DNA from: Nemertoderma westbladi
Taxonomy: Eukaryota > Xenacoelomorpha > Nemertodermatida > Nemertodermatidae
DNA length: 64,000 bases
NCBI GenBank assembly: GCA_032718475.1
Contig: JAUCBJ010006967.1
Coordinates: 1-64,000 of the forward strand
Reading direction: 5' to 3'
Part shown: one piece after another, positions 1 to 12,024 of the stretch
Numbering within the stretch: position 1 is the first letter of the stretch
How the letters are laid out: each line of letters begins with the position of its first letter
Notes under the pieces: model-generated
Seen by the model: the letters and a program-made list of their open reading frames with translations, nothing else
Told to the model about the DNA's origin: nothing
Databases searched by the model: none
Made by a program: the position numbers and the translations under genes

Positions 1-463
1 CATTCTAACTCTCTCACACTCGGACCTCCTCGTCCCTCACTCAGCCTCTTATTCTCCCCCCCCCCCACACTAGAATTGCGTCCGCACTCTCTCCGCACTC
101 CGCACTATTATTCCGTTCCTCAACCTCACTTCGACTGTCTCTTCCCTTCTGACGAATCTCCCCCCCCCCCTCTCGTGCCGTCGCACTCAAGAAGTGTGAA
201 ATTGTCTGGTGTCTCGTCCATAGTGCCATAGTCAGTTATCCCCCAGTCCCAGTAGCTAATTGAGAAAGGTTGTATGACTATAGTACTTACTCCGAACGTA
301 GTATATTTCTAGATTACTAATTACTACGTACGTACATACAAATTGCACTTATATGATTATTTTGCATTAATTGAATTTGTACTTAATAGTTCGTACATCC
401 CACGCGGCGCCTACCAGGCGTACCACGTCCAAGTCCCAGTCTCTCTCCCTCGACTCTGGGAAC
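1..463. other. Non-coding flank downstream of the exonuclease ORF
   Basis: This stretch has no convincing gene. It is C-rich on the plus strand, with long C runs near 55-66 and 158-170, and becomes AT-rich towards 300-460. By position it would be the 3' untranslated region or 3' LTR of the minus-strand BEL/Pao element, but I found no matching copy to the right of position 14206, so an LTR is not supported. The small open frames here follow the homopolymer runs. Confidence 0.4.
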
Positions 464-3013
464 CTATCTGTTCCTCCGGGGGTAGTTCCCCCTGGCGTCC
501 TCTTCCCTGGGTCGTTTCTTGGTTATCACCGTTCCTCTGGCATCATCCGCTTTCTGCTTTCGGACCTTCGCCGCCACTTCCTTGCTGATCCCGGTCGTTG
601 GCTCCTTGGGCGCTGGTGTTATTAGTGCCCGATATCGCTTCGCCGGTGGCCCCTCAGAATGGCCCGGTTGTCTCCCTCTAGTGGCGTCCCATAGGATCAT
701 TTTCATTGCCTTTGGTACGTGCTCCGCCAAGAAATCCCTAAACTCCCTTCGGTTCTCTGGCGTCCACCTGTCCAGATACCTTTGCGTGTTCATCACTCCA
801 GCGTACGACGCCGCCGTTGCTACCTCTTGGTAGGTAAACGGTAGCCTCCGCTTTATGATTTCCATGTGAGTCTCCTGATTGATAAGGAAGAAACCCCACT
901 TGAACTCCTGGGCCTTCATGCGCTGGCGCGTCATGGCCCCGACGTCGGCCCACTCCTCGAATCTCGTGAACTTCTCCTCGTCGTTCATCCAGTCGCACTC
1001 GCGTCCGTAGTGTCCCCGAAAGTGGCACTTTGGACATCGGTTATGCAACCGTGGACACGCCCCCATCCTGTGGCTTGGTTCTCTGCAGTAGAGACAAAAG
1101 GTTCCCTGTTGGAACCGGTATAGGCAGCTGCTTTCCCGATGGGTCTGTCTCCCACAGTAATCGCAGCCGAGTACCAATGTCTCCCGTCCCACCTCGTCTT
1201 TCGTCCCAAGCGATCTCCGCGGTCTGTGGAGTCGCTGGTAGGCGAACTTCTCTACGTTGGTCTCCCTGTCTACGTCGATCTCTCCGCCCCTCTCGGGCAT
1301 CGTCTCCCCGAATACTATCCGTGGTGCCGTCCCCGGTTGCTCGCCCAACCTGATGGTGCTCCCCGCGAAATCCATCGCCGGCTCCTCGTGCACCCAGGTC
1401 CGCTTGCCGGATCTGTTCCAGAAGGCCCTCGCCCCACTGGCCGTCACCACCCTTCCGCCAACCCAGTCCGTGTCCGAGTGGCCTATCCTCTCGATGGGCG
1501 GCATCTCTCCGAACTCGTCGTCGTCGTCCTCCTCTTCCGGTAGTGTCTCCAATCCCGGTATCCCGATGGATCCACTATGTCCCTTCCCGCCTTGGCTCTC
1601 GCCCGTAGCTCTCCATCCCTCTAGCTCCCTTAACTTCCTTGGCGGTTGGTCGCCCTCGGCGCCCGCTGGTATGGGCATCGTTTGCAACCCCGACGTCGAC
1701 TGTTTCGGCGATCCCACCGTCCATCCCAATTCTCGCCCTAGAGACTCCCCCGAACTCCCTGACGAAGTCCAATGAAGTTCGTCTAGGCCCGCCTGTTCCT
1801 CGAAGCCGTAACTCTGTGTCCTGGCCTCCTCTTCCCTCTCCTCTGCTTCTATCCTCTCCCGTCTAGCGACTTCTTCCAGTCGCTTTGCTTCTCGTCTATC
1901 CGTCTCTAGCTGCTCCCATCTCTGATACGGTGTATCTGTCTCCCCGTCTACCAGATGTCGGCTGTTGTAGTACACCGACTCGCCCTTCAGCCCCGGGTGG
2001 TCTACCAGACCGTCAAAGGCCACTTTAAAGGCTCTCCTGTAGCTTAGGGGTGATCCCGATAACAGAAATGCCCCTGGTTCCCTCTCGATAATCACGGTCA
2101 TGAATAAGTTAAGCAAACTTATCATCATCCAGTCCTCCTGCAGGATATATCGCTTCTGATATACCTTTATCGCTCCCCTGCGGAACTGATATACCTCCTG
2201 CTTTCCCGGTCTCGCTCCCCACTTTAGCGAGTTCGCTAGTTCTGCTCCGTATTCTTCCCTAAACTTCCCCCAGTCCATCGGTTTGTGGCATACGAGCCCC
2301 AATAATTGGCCCATCGCCACCGCCCCGCATTGGCCTGTGTTTTCGACTACCCCCAATCCATCCGGTGCCGTCATAGCCATAAAGACTTTCTGCATATCCA
2401 GGAGGTTGGTGGCGTCCGGACCGATGATCCTCTCCGCGTCCTCGCGAATCGCCGATCCCACTTTCGTCGTCGACTTCTCTCTTACTAAGACTTGTACCGC
2501 TTTCGGTAATCGGTCTAATTTCGGTCCGTCCTTCTTCCCATACGTCCCTAGGTCGAATAAGAAGATGTCCCCATTTGGCGCGGCCAAATGTAGGAGTATG
2601 GTCCTGGCCGACCCTGCCGTTCCTCGTCTCGAACCCGCCTCGTCTTCCACGGTTCCCTCGTCATCTAGGATCATATATCCTCCTCTGTTGACGGACTCTA
2701 TGAATCTCTTCCAGTCCTTCCTCGGTGATTCCCTCGGGTACTTCGGAATCCCGAACTTCGCCTCGTCCCCTTTTACCACGTAGTGGAAGTGTTGGAAGAT
2801 CGCGTTGTCCAGCGACGGGGTCCCGTAGGTCCCGACCAGCCGCTGTTCGTGCGCCTCCCGGAAGTGATCCTGCAGCGCTCGTGCCGCGTGACCCCTTTCC
2901 AACCTCTCGTAGTATCCTCTCGTCTTCTCTTCCGGATGCCTCTCGGTGAAATCCACCAGTATCTCCTTTCCTCCTGACTCCGCCTTTCTCTTTCTGATCA
3001 ACTTACTCGCCAT
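464..3013 (-). CDS. RNase D-like 3'-5' exonuclease fused to three CCHC zinc knuckles
   Basis: An uninterrupted 849-aa frame starts at an ATG. Residues about 100-310 fit the DEDD exonuclease fold: motif I MILDDEG (D117, E119), a following beta strand ending in FLFDLG, motif II KVGSAIREDAERI (D192), and motif III YILQED (Y289, D294; the spacing is one residue longer than the usual YxxxD). A linker rich in Glu and Arg follows. Three consecutive CX2CX4HX4C knuckles lie around residues 620-680 (CDYCGRQTH, CLYCREPSH, CPKCHFRGH), then a basic tail. DEDD exonucleases trim RNA or DNA 3' ends, and the knuckles suggest nucleic-acid binding. It lies on the same strand as the BEL/Pao pol, about 1.3 kb downstream, where an env would sit. 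The sequence before the ATG reads TTGCAG then GTGAGC, a possible splice acceptor. It may belong to the BEL element or to a separate element. The exonuclease assignment is by motif only. Confidence 0.6.
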   Translation of the reverse strand: MASKLIRKRKAESGGKEILVDFTERHPEEKTRGYYERLERGHAARALQDHFREAHEQRLVGTYGTPSLDNAIFQHFHYVVKGDEAKFGIPKYPRESPRKDWKRFIESVNRGGYMILDDEGTVEDEAGSRRGTAGSARTILLHLAAPNGDIFLFDLGTYGKKDGPKLDRLPKAVQVLVREKSTTKVGSAIREDAERIIGPDATNLLDMQKVFMAMTAPDGLGVVENTGQCGAVAMGQLLGLVCHKPMDWGKFREEYGAELANSLKWGARPGKQEVYQFRRGAIKVYQKRYILQEDWMMISLLNLFMTVIIEREPGAFLLSGSPLSYRRAFKVAFDGLVDHPGLKGESVYYNSRHLVDGETDTPYQRWEQLETDRREAKRLEEVARRERIEAEEREEEARTQSYGFEEQAGLDELHWTSSGSSGESLGRELGWTVGSPKQSTSGLQTMPIPAGAEGDQPPRKLRELEGWRATGESQGGKGHSGSIGIPGLETLPEEEDDDDEFGEMPPIERIGHSDTDWVGGRVVTASGARAFWNRSGKRTWVHEEPAMDFAGSTIRLGEQPGTAPRIVFGETMPERGGEIDVDRETNVEKFAYQRLHRPRRSLGTKDEVGRETLVLGCDYCGRQTHRESSCLYRFQQGTFCLYCREPSHRMGACPRLHNRCPKCHFRGHYGRECDWMNDEEKFTRFEEWADVGAMTRQRMKAQEFKWGFFLINQETHMEIIKRRLPFTYQEVATAASYAGVMNTQRYLDRWTPENRREFRDFLAEHVPKAMKMILWDATRGRQPGHSEGPPAKRYRALITPAPKEPTTGISKEVAAKVRKQKADDARGTVITKKRPREEDARGNYPRRNR

Positions 3014-3489
3014 TCCGAACGTTCACTCGCTCACCTGCAAGGTGGTGCCTTACCAAGGCGCAATACAGATGAGTGATGTATCTAGGATGTTCTGTACAGT
3101 TCGATAATGGCCTATTTCCTACTTAACTGCGCCTTTAACCTAAATTATTCTTAATTAATTTTGAAGCTAGTAAATGAGCGTAATTTACAATTTCTGTCCG
3201 TTACTTTTATTATGTTCTAGAATAACTTCCCTTTTTGTTGCCACTATTTTACAACTTTCAGCCCTATTCTATTTATTTATTTATTTACTTTGATTCTACT
3301 GTCCTACTACTTACTACTGCCTATGGATTATTCTATTCTCTAATCCACATTCTGGCCTACTCCGTGGGTCTATGCAGTACAGCAGTATGCGTCGTGTGGC
3401 CACACGATTTATCCAGCTGTACTCATATGCCCCCCTCTCGCTACTAACGCTACTTACTGCTAACTAATATCTATATCTTATATACCCTT
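3014..3489. other. Non-coding spacer upstream of the exonuclease ORF
   Basis: No gene is visible. Read on the minus strand it lies between the minisatellite and the exonuclease start codon. Immediately before that ATG the minus strand carries a pyrimidine-poor acceptor-like TTGCAG followed by GTGAGC, so the ORF could be expressed from a spliced RNA; this is inference. Confidence 0.3.
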
Positions 3490-4230
3490 CTGCCTCTTAC
3501 TCTCTCTCTCTCTAACTAATGGTACTACGTACCCTCTAACTCTAACTCTGACTAACGGTACTACGTACCCTCTAACTCTAACTCCAACTAACGGTACTAC
3601 GTACCCTCTAACTCTAACTCTAACTAACGGTACTACGTACCCTCTAACTCTCTAACTAACTATCAGTACTACGTACCCTCTAACTCTAACTCAAACTAAC
3701 GGTACTACGTACCCTCTAACTCTCTAACTAACTATCGGTACTACGTACCCTCTAACTCTAACTCTAACTAACGGTACTACGTACCCTCTAACTCTCTAAC
3801 TAACTATCGGTACTACGTACCCTCTAACTCTTTAACTAACTATCGGTACTACGTACCCTCTAACTCTCTCTAACTAGCGGTACTACGTACCCTCTAACTC
3901 TCTGACTAACAATCGGTACTACGTACCCTCTAACTCTTTAACTAACTATCGGTACTACGTACCCTCTAACTCTTTCTAACTGGCGGTACTACGTACCCTC
4001 CTAACTAACTAACTAACTAGCGGTACTTACGTACCCTCTAACTAACTCTCTAACTGGCGGTACTACGTACCTCCTAACTAACTGACTAACTACGGTACTC
4101 ACGTACCCTCTAACTAACTCTCTAGCTGGCGGTACTACGTACCTCCTAACTAACTAACTAACTAGGTACTACGTACCTTCTTACTAACTCTCTGCCTACT
4201 AACTGCGTACCTACTATGTACTATTTTTTT
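3490..4230. repeat. Minisatellite built on GGTACTACGTACC
   Basis: There are roughly 16-18 degenerate units of about 36-64 bp. Each holds the near-palindrome GGTACTACGTACC joined by variable CTAACT spacer runs. Unit length varies through gain and loss of CTAACT hexamers. The array separates the BEL/Pao pol from the exonuclease ORF. Confidence 0.9.
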
Positions 4231-4329
4231 TATTTTATTTTATTATTTTGTTTGTGGGAAGGGCGTCTCGCCCTCAATCCCACCCCCCTCAGTCCAAAAC
4301 TTGGACGACTAAACTTTTCTCTAACTCTG

Positions 4330-7300
4330 CTAAGGTGCCCCTTCTAATAGACAGCATTTACCTACAGCTCTCCTGTAGGTTTTTCTGTCCTTCGCACCTA
4401 TCTTTCCACCTATCCGCACTTCTACCGATCGGACTCTTCCGTCCTCGTCGGAGTAGGTGCCTACAACTCTCGCCAACCGCCATTGGTTGTTGATGATGGT
4501 ATCATCCGTAACGATTACGAGATCTCCCTCTCTTAACTCCCTGTTTGACTTCCTCCACTTGCTTCGTTTATGGAGTGTGGGTAGGTATTCCTCGACCCAC
4601 CTCCTCCAATACTCTGCGCTTATTGCTTTAGCGACTTTCCAACTTTGGCGGGAGTGTATGTCATCTGGGTCTACACCCCGCATATCGATGGTCGCTGGCC
4701 TTTCCATTAGGAAATGGCTAGGCGTTAGCACGTCTAGTGACTCAGGGTCATCATTCTCCGGATATAGCGGTCTGCTATTAATGATCCCCTCGCACTTCGC
4801 AAGTACTGTACGTAAGACGTCCTCGGTGACCATGTGGGTGTTCATTAGCTTCGTCATTAGACGCTTTGAACTGCCCACCAGTCTCTCGACGCATCCTAGT
4901 GTATGCGGTGCATACGGCGTCCTTCTCTCCCACTTTACTTGTCGTCGTCTCATGGCTGCCCTGACTTCTTCTCCTCCAAGATGTCCAAGGCCTCTGCCAT
5001 CTCACTCTCTGCGCCCACAAAGTTGGTGCCGTTGTCGCTGTATATCACTGCGATCGTCCCACCTTTGCGGTCCCTAAACCTTTCTAAGGCATTAATGAAC
5101 GCTGATGCGGTTGCATCTTGGGCGAGTTCTATCCCTACCGCCCGCGTATTGTTGCATACGAAGATAATGCCGTAGCGTTTCTCCGTGTGTCGCATCACTT
5201 TGATCTTTATCGGCCCGAACATGTCCACACCGCAATGCGTAAATGGCGGGTCGTGCTGTCTTACCCTACTCGCCGGTAGTGGCGCCATCTCCTGTACGGC
5301 TCGCTCCTTCTTCGCCCGTCGGCAGGTCTGGCACTGCCCCACTACCGCTTTAACCTTCTTTCTTAATTGTTTGACCCAATAGGTCCTCCTTATCTCTGCG
5401 AGGGTTCGGTTGGTGCCCCCATGCAATATCGATTTGTGGGAGTCCCATATAATCTGGTGGACTATTGGCGATCCTGTAGGAATGATGATGGGTTTCGGTG
5501 GTACGACTATGCTGTTGTTGTATCCCACCCTAGAATTCATTACTAGAATCCCGTCGTCATTGAGTTGTGGCGACAGCGTAATCAGCTCGCTGTCCCGTCG
5601 GAGGTGCTGTTGGTTACCGACGCGTTCCACCTCGTCGCCGTAGTTCTTCCGTTGTTCATAGCGGATCACTGCCTTGGCCGCTCCTTCCAGATCTATGGTT
5701 GTCCTGATCTTCTTGTCCTTGCCAACTCCCGCAAGGAATTTCCCGAAGGCTCTCCAGTACGCCACTAGTTTCTTGGTCTTATACCAACTAGAACTGTAGC
5801 TGAGGAGTTTATCCGTTGGGTTATCGCACAGTTCCCTTCCTGGTTGCACGTCCCTAATCTCCCTCACCATCTGGGAGTATATCTCTTCTCCCTCTGAATC
5901 TCCCTCTTCTCCTTCTGATACTACTTCCGAGCCCGGGTCCACCTTCCTCATCGGCGGCCAGGCCTCCCTATCGCTCAGAAATTGTGGCCCATGTTGCCAC
6001 AATACTTCCTTCTTCAGGAAAGTGTGGCGTTCCACGCCCCTCGACAGCAAGTCCGCTGGGTTCTCGTCTGTTGGGCAGTAGTGCCACCTTTCCAGTTCTG
6101 TGCTCGCCCTTATTTCGTCCACTCTATTCGCGACGAATATCGGGTATCTCGTCCTTTCGTTGTGTAGCCAACCAAGCACTACCATGGAGTCCGTCCAGTA
6201 GTGTGTCTCCACTATGTTGGGAATAGTATCCACTAGGTAGGCTGTGGCTCTTACTCCTAGTCTCGCAGCTGTCAATTCTAACTTGGGAACTGATGCTGAA
6301 TCTGGCGGCGTTGACTTTGCTTTGCTAAAGGCTAGCCTTGGCTTATGAGCCCCCTCTCGTTGTACTAAGTAGAGTGCCGCTCCGTACGCTTCCAACGACG
6401 CGTCGGAGAACATGTGTAGGTCCAGATTCGTCATGTTCCCATCCGGGAAATACACCCTTGGCATGTTGTATGTTCCCATCTTCTCCAAGTTTCCTGTCCA
6501 CTTGCTCCACTGTTTCTTGATTTCCTCTGGTACCTCTACGTCCCACTCATCTTTCAATTTGTATACTCTCTTGAGTATCTGTTTCCCCGTGACTAATAAT
6601 GGGGATGCTAGGCCTAGGGGATCGTATATCCTTGCTATATACGATACATAGCCCCTCTTCGTGTGGATGTCTGCGCCCTCCTGGCTCAGCTGATACTTCA
6701 GTTCGTCTGTCTCTCTATCCCACACGATTCCCAATGCCTTCTGCTGAGATTCCGTTCTCTTAATCGCCATGTCCTGCCCTTTGGCTGTTGTGGGATTATC
6801 CATGGTCGATTCTTGCCTCTTGTCCTCTATCGCCTTGATAAATTCTTCCGAGCTGGATTGGAATTTGGTCAGGTTAAAGCCGGATCCTTTCAGGATGTCG
6901 CGAACCTCGCGCCCTGTATCCAGTATCTCCTTAACCGTATTTCCAGACTCCATTCCGTCGTCTACGTAGAAGCCGCGTCGAATCATATCGACGGCCCTAC
7001 TGCTGTATATATCTTCCTTCCCCTTTACTGTGTCTCTCACTGCCATAGTCATCGTAAAAGAAGACGACTTGGCCCCCATGTTCTGTACTATCATCTTATA
7101 TGCTGGTATTATCGGCGGTTCTTCTTCGCCATTATACCATAAGAAGCGTTGACTGTCGCTATCTTCTTCCGTTACACGGACTTGGTTGAACATGCCTTCT
7201 ATGTCACATGTGAAGGCGTGTTTCCCATTCCTAAATCTAATTAACACCTCTATGCCCGAATTGTATATGTTTGGGCCTTCTAACAGGTAGTCGTTTAAGC

Positions 7301-7769
7301 ACTTTCCGTCGGTCTTTGCCGATGCGTCGACTACCATCCTTAGTTTACCTTTCTTTGGATCTAAAGCCACGTGCAGTGGCAGGTAATATGTTCTATCCGT
7401 GTTCGGTTCGTCGACCGGTAACTCCACGGCCCATCCTTTCTCGACGTACTTCTTAATTGTTCTGTGGATGTACTCATTCTTCTCGGGGCTCCGTTTTAGT
7501 ATTTGTTTCAGTTTGCGGAGTCTCGTGAGTACCATCCCCCTATTGGGGGATTGTAATTGCGGTATCTTCGGTAGTTTCCATACCATTCCTATAGTATACT
7601 GTCCCTCATCGCACGTCATTGATTCCTCCACGCTTTGTAGAGCCTGCTTGTCTTCTACTGAGGTCCCGACTCCGGTTTCTTTCAGTCCCTCGAAATCTTG
7701 TCTGAGCAGTCTTTTGAGCTGCTCCTCTGCTCCCTCGTCACTCCCCTGTTGAAAATCCCTGTTACACAT
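4330..7769 (-). pseudogene. pol: BEL/Pao pol: reverse transcriptase, RNase H, integrase (frameshifted)
   Basis: The first frame (7769 to 4950, 939 aa) has the BEL/Pao order. The reverse transcriptase has its first catalytic Asp in FTCDIEGMF (about D189) and the metal-binding pair in FYVDDGM (about 268-271). An RNase H-like region follows (MFSDASLEAYG, then PKLELTAARLG and YWTDSM). Next come an H2C2 zinc region (HGGTNRTLAEIRR ... CQTC) and an integrase core with CGVDMFGP and YSDNGTNFVG. That frame stops at 4950. The rest of the integrase, with the catalytic Glu in CVERLVGSSKRLM and the C-terminal domain, continues in another frame from 4953 to 4330. The product would copy the element's RNA and integrate the DNA. 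The frameshift inside the integrase core means this copy is probably dead. The start at 7769 is not a native one, because a non-coding element is inserted directly upstream. Confidence 0.93.
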
Positions 7770-9208
7770 ACTAAGTACTTGTAAAGTCTACTTGCTATCT
7801 TCTTAACAAGTACTTGCCAAGATATGTAAAGTATATCACTTAATAAGCCAAATCTTTCTATGAATGTAAAGTTTTAATTAGGCACTTGGTAATTTTAAAC
7901 AGTATGTCATGTAAATAGAAAGTAATTATAAATTTATCAATGCAAATTATAATATAAAACTCAAACGTGAGACTGACCAATCACTGCACTGTGCATGTGT
8001 GTGCATGTTCTGTGTAGATGGGAGGGGGGTGGGGGGGGGGGGGGGGGGTACCTTATCCAATCCCTACACCCTACAATCTACAGGCCTACACCTACAATAC
8101 CCTATACATTTAGAACAAGAAACAGCAGAGTATATATGAAAATATTTAATCCATAGTGATATGAGAGTATCCTTGATATATTTTGGTGATGACCCATATA
8201 TTCGTATTCGATTAGTTAGATTAATATAATTTATCTTATTTTCAGACAAAATAGAATATTCATATTGATAAATCTACGACAATGTATTAACTTTAAGACC
8301 TTGTAATAGGTCATTTGTCATTTTATATTTATTCAAAAATGTAAATAATACACAAAAGCAATTGAAGCATAAGAAAACTGCACAATTAAAAAATAATGTT
8401 TTGCGATTAAAAATATTTATCTTGCGATATTAATAGCTTGAACATTCCAACGCCCATATATCTGCTTTATCTCAACAAAATTTAATAGTATTTGGTATAA
8501 ACAAAACAACATTTTTCGGCTTTCTTTCTTCATTATTTTCTTTTCTTATTGCTTTCTAACATAGCAGCTTTGGTAATCAGAGGAATCACTCATTAAATCA
8601 CCAAAAAAGAACGCAAAACTGAATAATGTAATAGGAATGCTAAATATTAGTTTGTTTTGGTTCATATTCAATTTCGATCCATTAGGACGTTAAATTACCT
8701 AATGTCAATGTCCCAATTTGATATATTACTAACAACGTCAGCATTTTTTACCTATATTAAACAATATTTCATAGATGTTCAGAATCGCAGGAAAAAAGTA
8801 CCAATATGAACGTTTAATTTCTTTCGTGGATGTCATGTGCTACCTGGGATAGCTGCATTCAGACCTGACAACTGGCAGGCCCCACTGAAACTACTGAACT
8901 GTTGTATGTAATACAGTGGTGACATTGTTATGCCTATACTCAGGCAAGTACAAGCTCGCCCAACAACTAACAGTACTGCAGTAAGCCTATATCTGCATAT
9001 ATGCAATACTTTGCAGGGACATGGCAAGTACCTGCAAAATATAAGTGAGCAAAGTAACACTTGCAATATTTATTAAAACTAAAGAAATAACTTACATGCT
9101 CTATTAAGTTTACCAAATTTTTGTTACTAAACATATTTTGACAAGTGTAATAAACTGATAGCAAGGAACTTGCAAATCTTAGGAAATGTACTATGAATTT
9201 TCAACAGG
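7745..9208. mobile_element. Non-coding TIR element inserted between protease and pol
   Basis: This AT-rich 1.46-kb block interrupts the otherwise GC-rich BEL coding region. Its ends are inverted copies of CCTGTTGAAAAT and, further in, of ACTTGCTATC and of an ATATGT-containing stretch, so the TIRs are at least 80 bp and imperfect. The eight bases outside each end, GTCACTCC and GTCATTTC, match at six of eight positions and may be a decayed target duplication. It holds no plausible ORF and includes a long G run near 8020-8050. It is a non-autonomous DNA transposon; the superfamily is not clear. Confidence 0.6.
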
Positions 9209-12024
9209 GTCATTTCCTGCATTGTTCCCGCGAACATGCATCCTGATGTCTCCGACATCCTAAATGGTATCTTGCTCTTGATTGGACCACTCAGCGTCCA
9301 CCCGAATGGTGTTAATATGGCCACCGGGTCACTCTGCTTGTCTTCGCCGAAGACCGTTTGCATTCTTTCGTGGGCCGTTGGGCAGTCCATACCTACTATG
9401 ATGGATACCTTCCTAACGTCCACGTCTGGGATTGAGAAGTCAATGTTGTCCAGGAATTTATACTGCTCGACCTCGATGTTGGTTGGCCGCCTGGCATTGA
9501 TATTAATTGACTCTATCACTTGAATGGGGTCGATGGTTGCCCCATAGTCGCATCCTGGTGCCACTGCTGCAATTGCGCACCGTCCTGTTCTCATCTCCAG
9601 GATCTCATCTTTGCTAGAGATGGTTGTTACCGCCATCCTGCTTGGCCTCGTTCTCAATCCTATCTCCTCGGCCACCCATTCCTCGACTAATGTGAAGGCA
9701 GCTCCACTATCAACCAGCATTAGTGTTGTTACTGATCGATTGCCTTCCCCGATCACTCGTACTGGTACTACTCCAAGTAGCACCGTTCCTCTCTTCTTCG
9801 CCCCTACTGTGCTCGTCGCCATCGTTTGGCCTCTCCTTTGACCAAATTTCATTGGCTTCTCCTTGCACTCCCTTGCTCTATGTCCACTCATTACACATCG
9901 CGAGCAGATTTTATTGCTGAACGCATAATCTATCTGATCTTGCCTAGGTAGCGCCTGCCAGTACCTGCAGTTCATAGTTTGATGAAGCGCATTTGCGTGT
10001 AGCTGACATTTGCTCTTTGGGTCGTAGCCCTCTTTATACAGTGCATTGCGTATCGCAGTTGCGTTCGTACCAAAGTCCCTACTATTCTTATTGTTTGGGT
10101 TTTGCCTATTGGACGTACTGGGGTTATGTTTATTCGTGTTATTATTGTTTCCCTGTCCGTTCCATGATGTTGTCTTATCCTCGGCTAGCTGTGGACTTGC
10201 AGTCCCCTGCGTCGCTGCATATGGCAATGATTGCCTGAGTCTCGGTAATGCGTTCGATGTGTTGTGCTCTGGTTTCGGTCTATGGTAGTCTGTCTTCGGT
10301 CCCTTTCCCAGGCTGTCTTCGCTATAGACTGGGTCAGTTATTAGTTCAGCCTCGTAGTTTAAGAAGTTTGACATTTCTTCTAAACCCGGTTCCGCACCCT
10401 TCTTATCTCGAGTGGAGAAGGCAATTTTCCTCCACTTGTTGCGCAGCCAGTTTGGTAGTGCCTGCGCTATCGTGGTGATGTTGTTGGACGCATTGAGCTC
10501 GTACGGCGCGTCTAGCGTCTTCAGCACGATTAGCGCCTTTTCGACTTTGTTAGCGAACGTCTTAATGCTAACGGGATTATCCTGTAGGCCACCCGATGTT
10601 ATGCCTCTCAGCGTCTGCCTGATGATCTTGGCCGGGTGCCCGTATTCCCTATCCAGTGCCCGCCATGCTGTCGTGAAGCCGCCCTCTATTCCTTGATATT
10701 GCCTCACGATGTCGTATGCTGGGCCTCCCGTGTACACTTGTAGATACTTTAGGCACTCCGCCTGCGTCAAGTTTTTTGTTAGTATTTCGTTACTATACAT
10801 GCGCCGAAACTGTAGATATTCTTCCGGCCTACTCCCATCGAATTTGAATGGTTCCACGGGTGGTAGCTCGATCCTCGTTTTCAACGCATCGATCAACGTG
10901 GCCATCCCCATCGCCTGCGCTTCCAATGGATTCGACGGGTGCTGTATAGTTTCTCCTGTCTGGTGCGGTTCGTCCGTCCTATTTCTTGACTTTCTCTGAC
11001 TTGGGTATGTCATCGGGGGTAGCGGCCCCCTCCATATTTCTGTGTCACACGACTTATTCTCATCCAAGGGTCTCGTTGTTCTTGCTCCTATCGGGGTATA
11101 TTGTTGATATTGTGATGGGGGAATGTCACCCTGTCCCCCCCCCCCCACCGGTATGTTTGGTACTGGGGTTGATGTTAATATGTTGGGGCCCATGCACCTA
11201 TCCGCAATAATTCCCCCCTCCCCTGGGTATATGTTATGTCCCTGCATGCTGTAGTCATACTGCTGTGCTGGTACCGGTATAGGCCTATCAGCTTCTGGCC
11301 TACCCGCCGGTATGTATTCCGCGACTTCCGGGTTTAATCCCGTTGTCCACGCTATCCTATCGCCTACATTGCCTCTCTCAGTATGGCCTACGGTATGTGC
11401 AGTAAGGCCTACAGTATGTCCTACAGTCTGCATGTGTTGTTCGGGATCGAAGTTTATTCTTCTCGAATAATCCTCCCCGCGGCTACCGTATTCTCGATCG
11501 GTAGGTATATTCCGTCGGAAAGTTTCTCTTCGACCCCCCTCTCTACTGTTCTCATCTTCGTACCGGTACATCGCGTACCCCTCTCTCGGCGCGTAGTGCG
11601 CCTCGCCGGGTCGCATCTCTCCGGGGCGACGGCAATCTCCCGGAGTCCGACCCCACTGACTCTCCGTTCTCATCTCGACTACCGACGGCTCGCTATCCGT
11701 CCTCGCTCTTCTATCGTTCGCGGCGATACTTCTACTACTGTCTTCCTTTCTTCTCCTATCAGTGGAATATTCCCGCTCGTGAGATCTCTCGTCGACCTCC
11801 CGGTTAAACCCCACTGTTCTTCTTCCTTCCTCTGATCGGGCTCGACGCTTCGTCCGCCCTCTCGCGACGTCAACCCGTCTCTCTCTGCTCGGTCGCACGC
11901 CGCTGGGGATATCCGCAATCCCCCTATTACTTTCCGTCGCCGGTTGTTGCGGTTTACCTATTTCGGCCCGCGCATTGTCCGCTGACGGCTGTGGGACACT
12001 CTCTGCCCCCCCCCCCTCTCGCCG
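9209..12024 (-). CDS. gag-pro: BEL/Pao Gag, CCHC knuckle and aspartic protease
   Basis: The open frame runs from the G-run at about 12006-12016 leftwards. In its own frame the next stop upstream is at 12027-12025. An Arg/Glu-rich N-terminal region is followed by a BEL/Pao-type Gag core beginning LPPVEPFKFDGSRPEEYLQF (DUF1759-like). A cysteine/histidine region ends in the knuckle CSRCVMSGHRAREC. The protease has active site LMLVDSGAAFTLVEEW, and the domain ends with the family-typical FGWTLSGPIKS. Gag builds the particle, and the protease processes the polyprotein. The frame reads into the inserted TIR element and ends there at 9127, so the last residues are foreign. Pol resumes beyond that insertion in a different phase. 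Confidence 0.9.
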
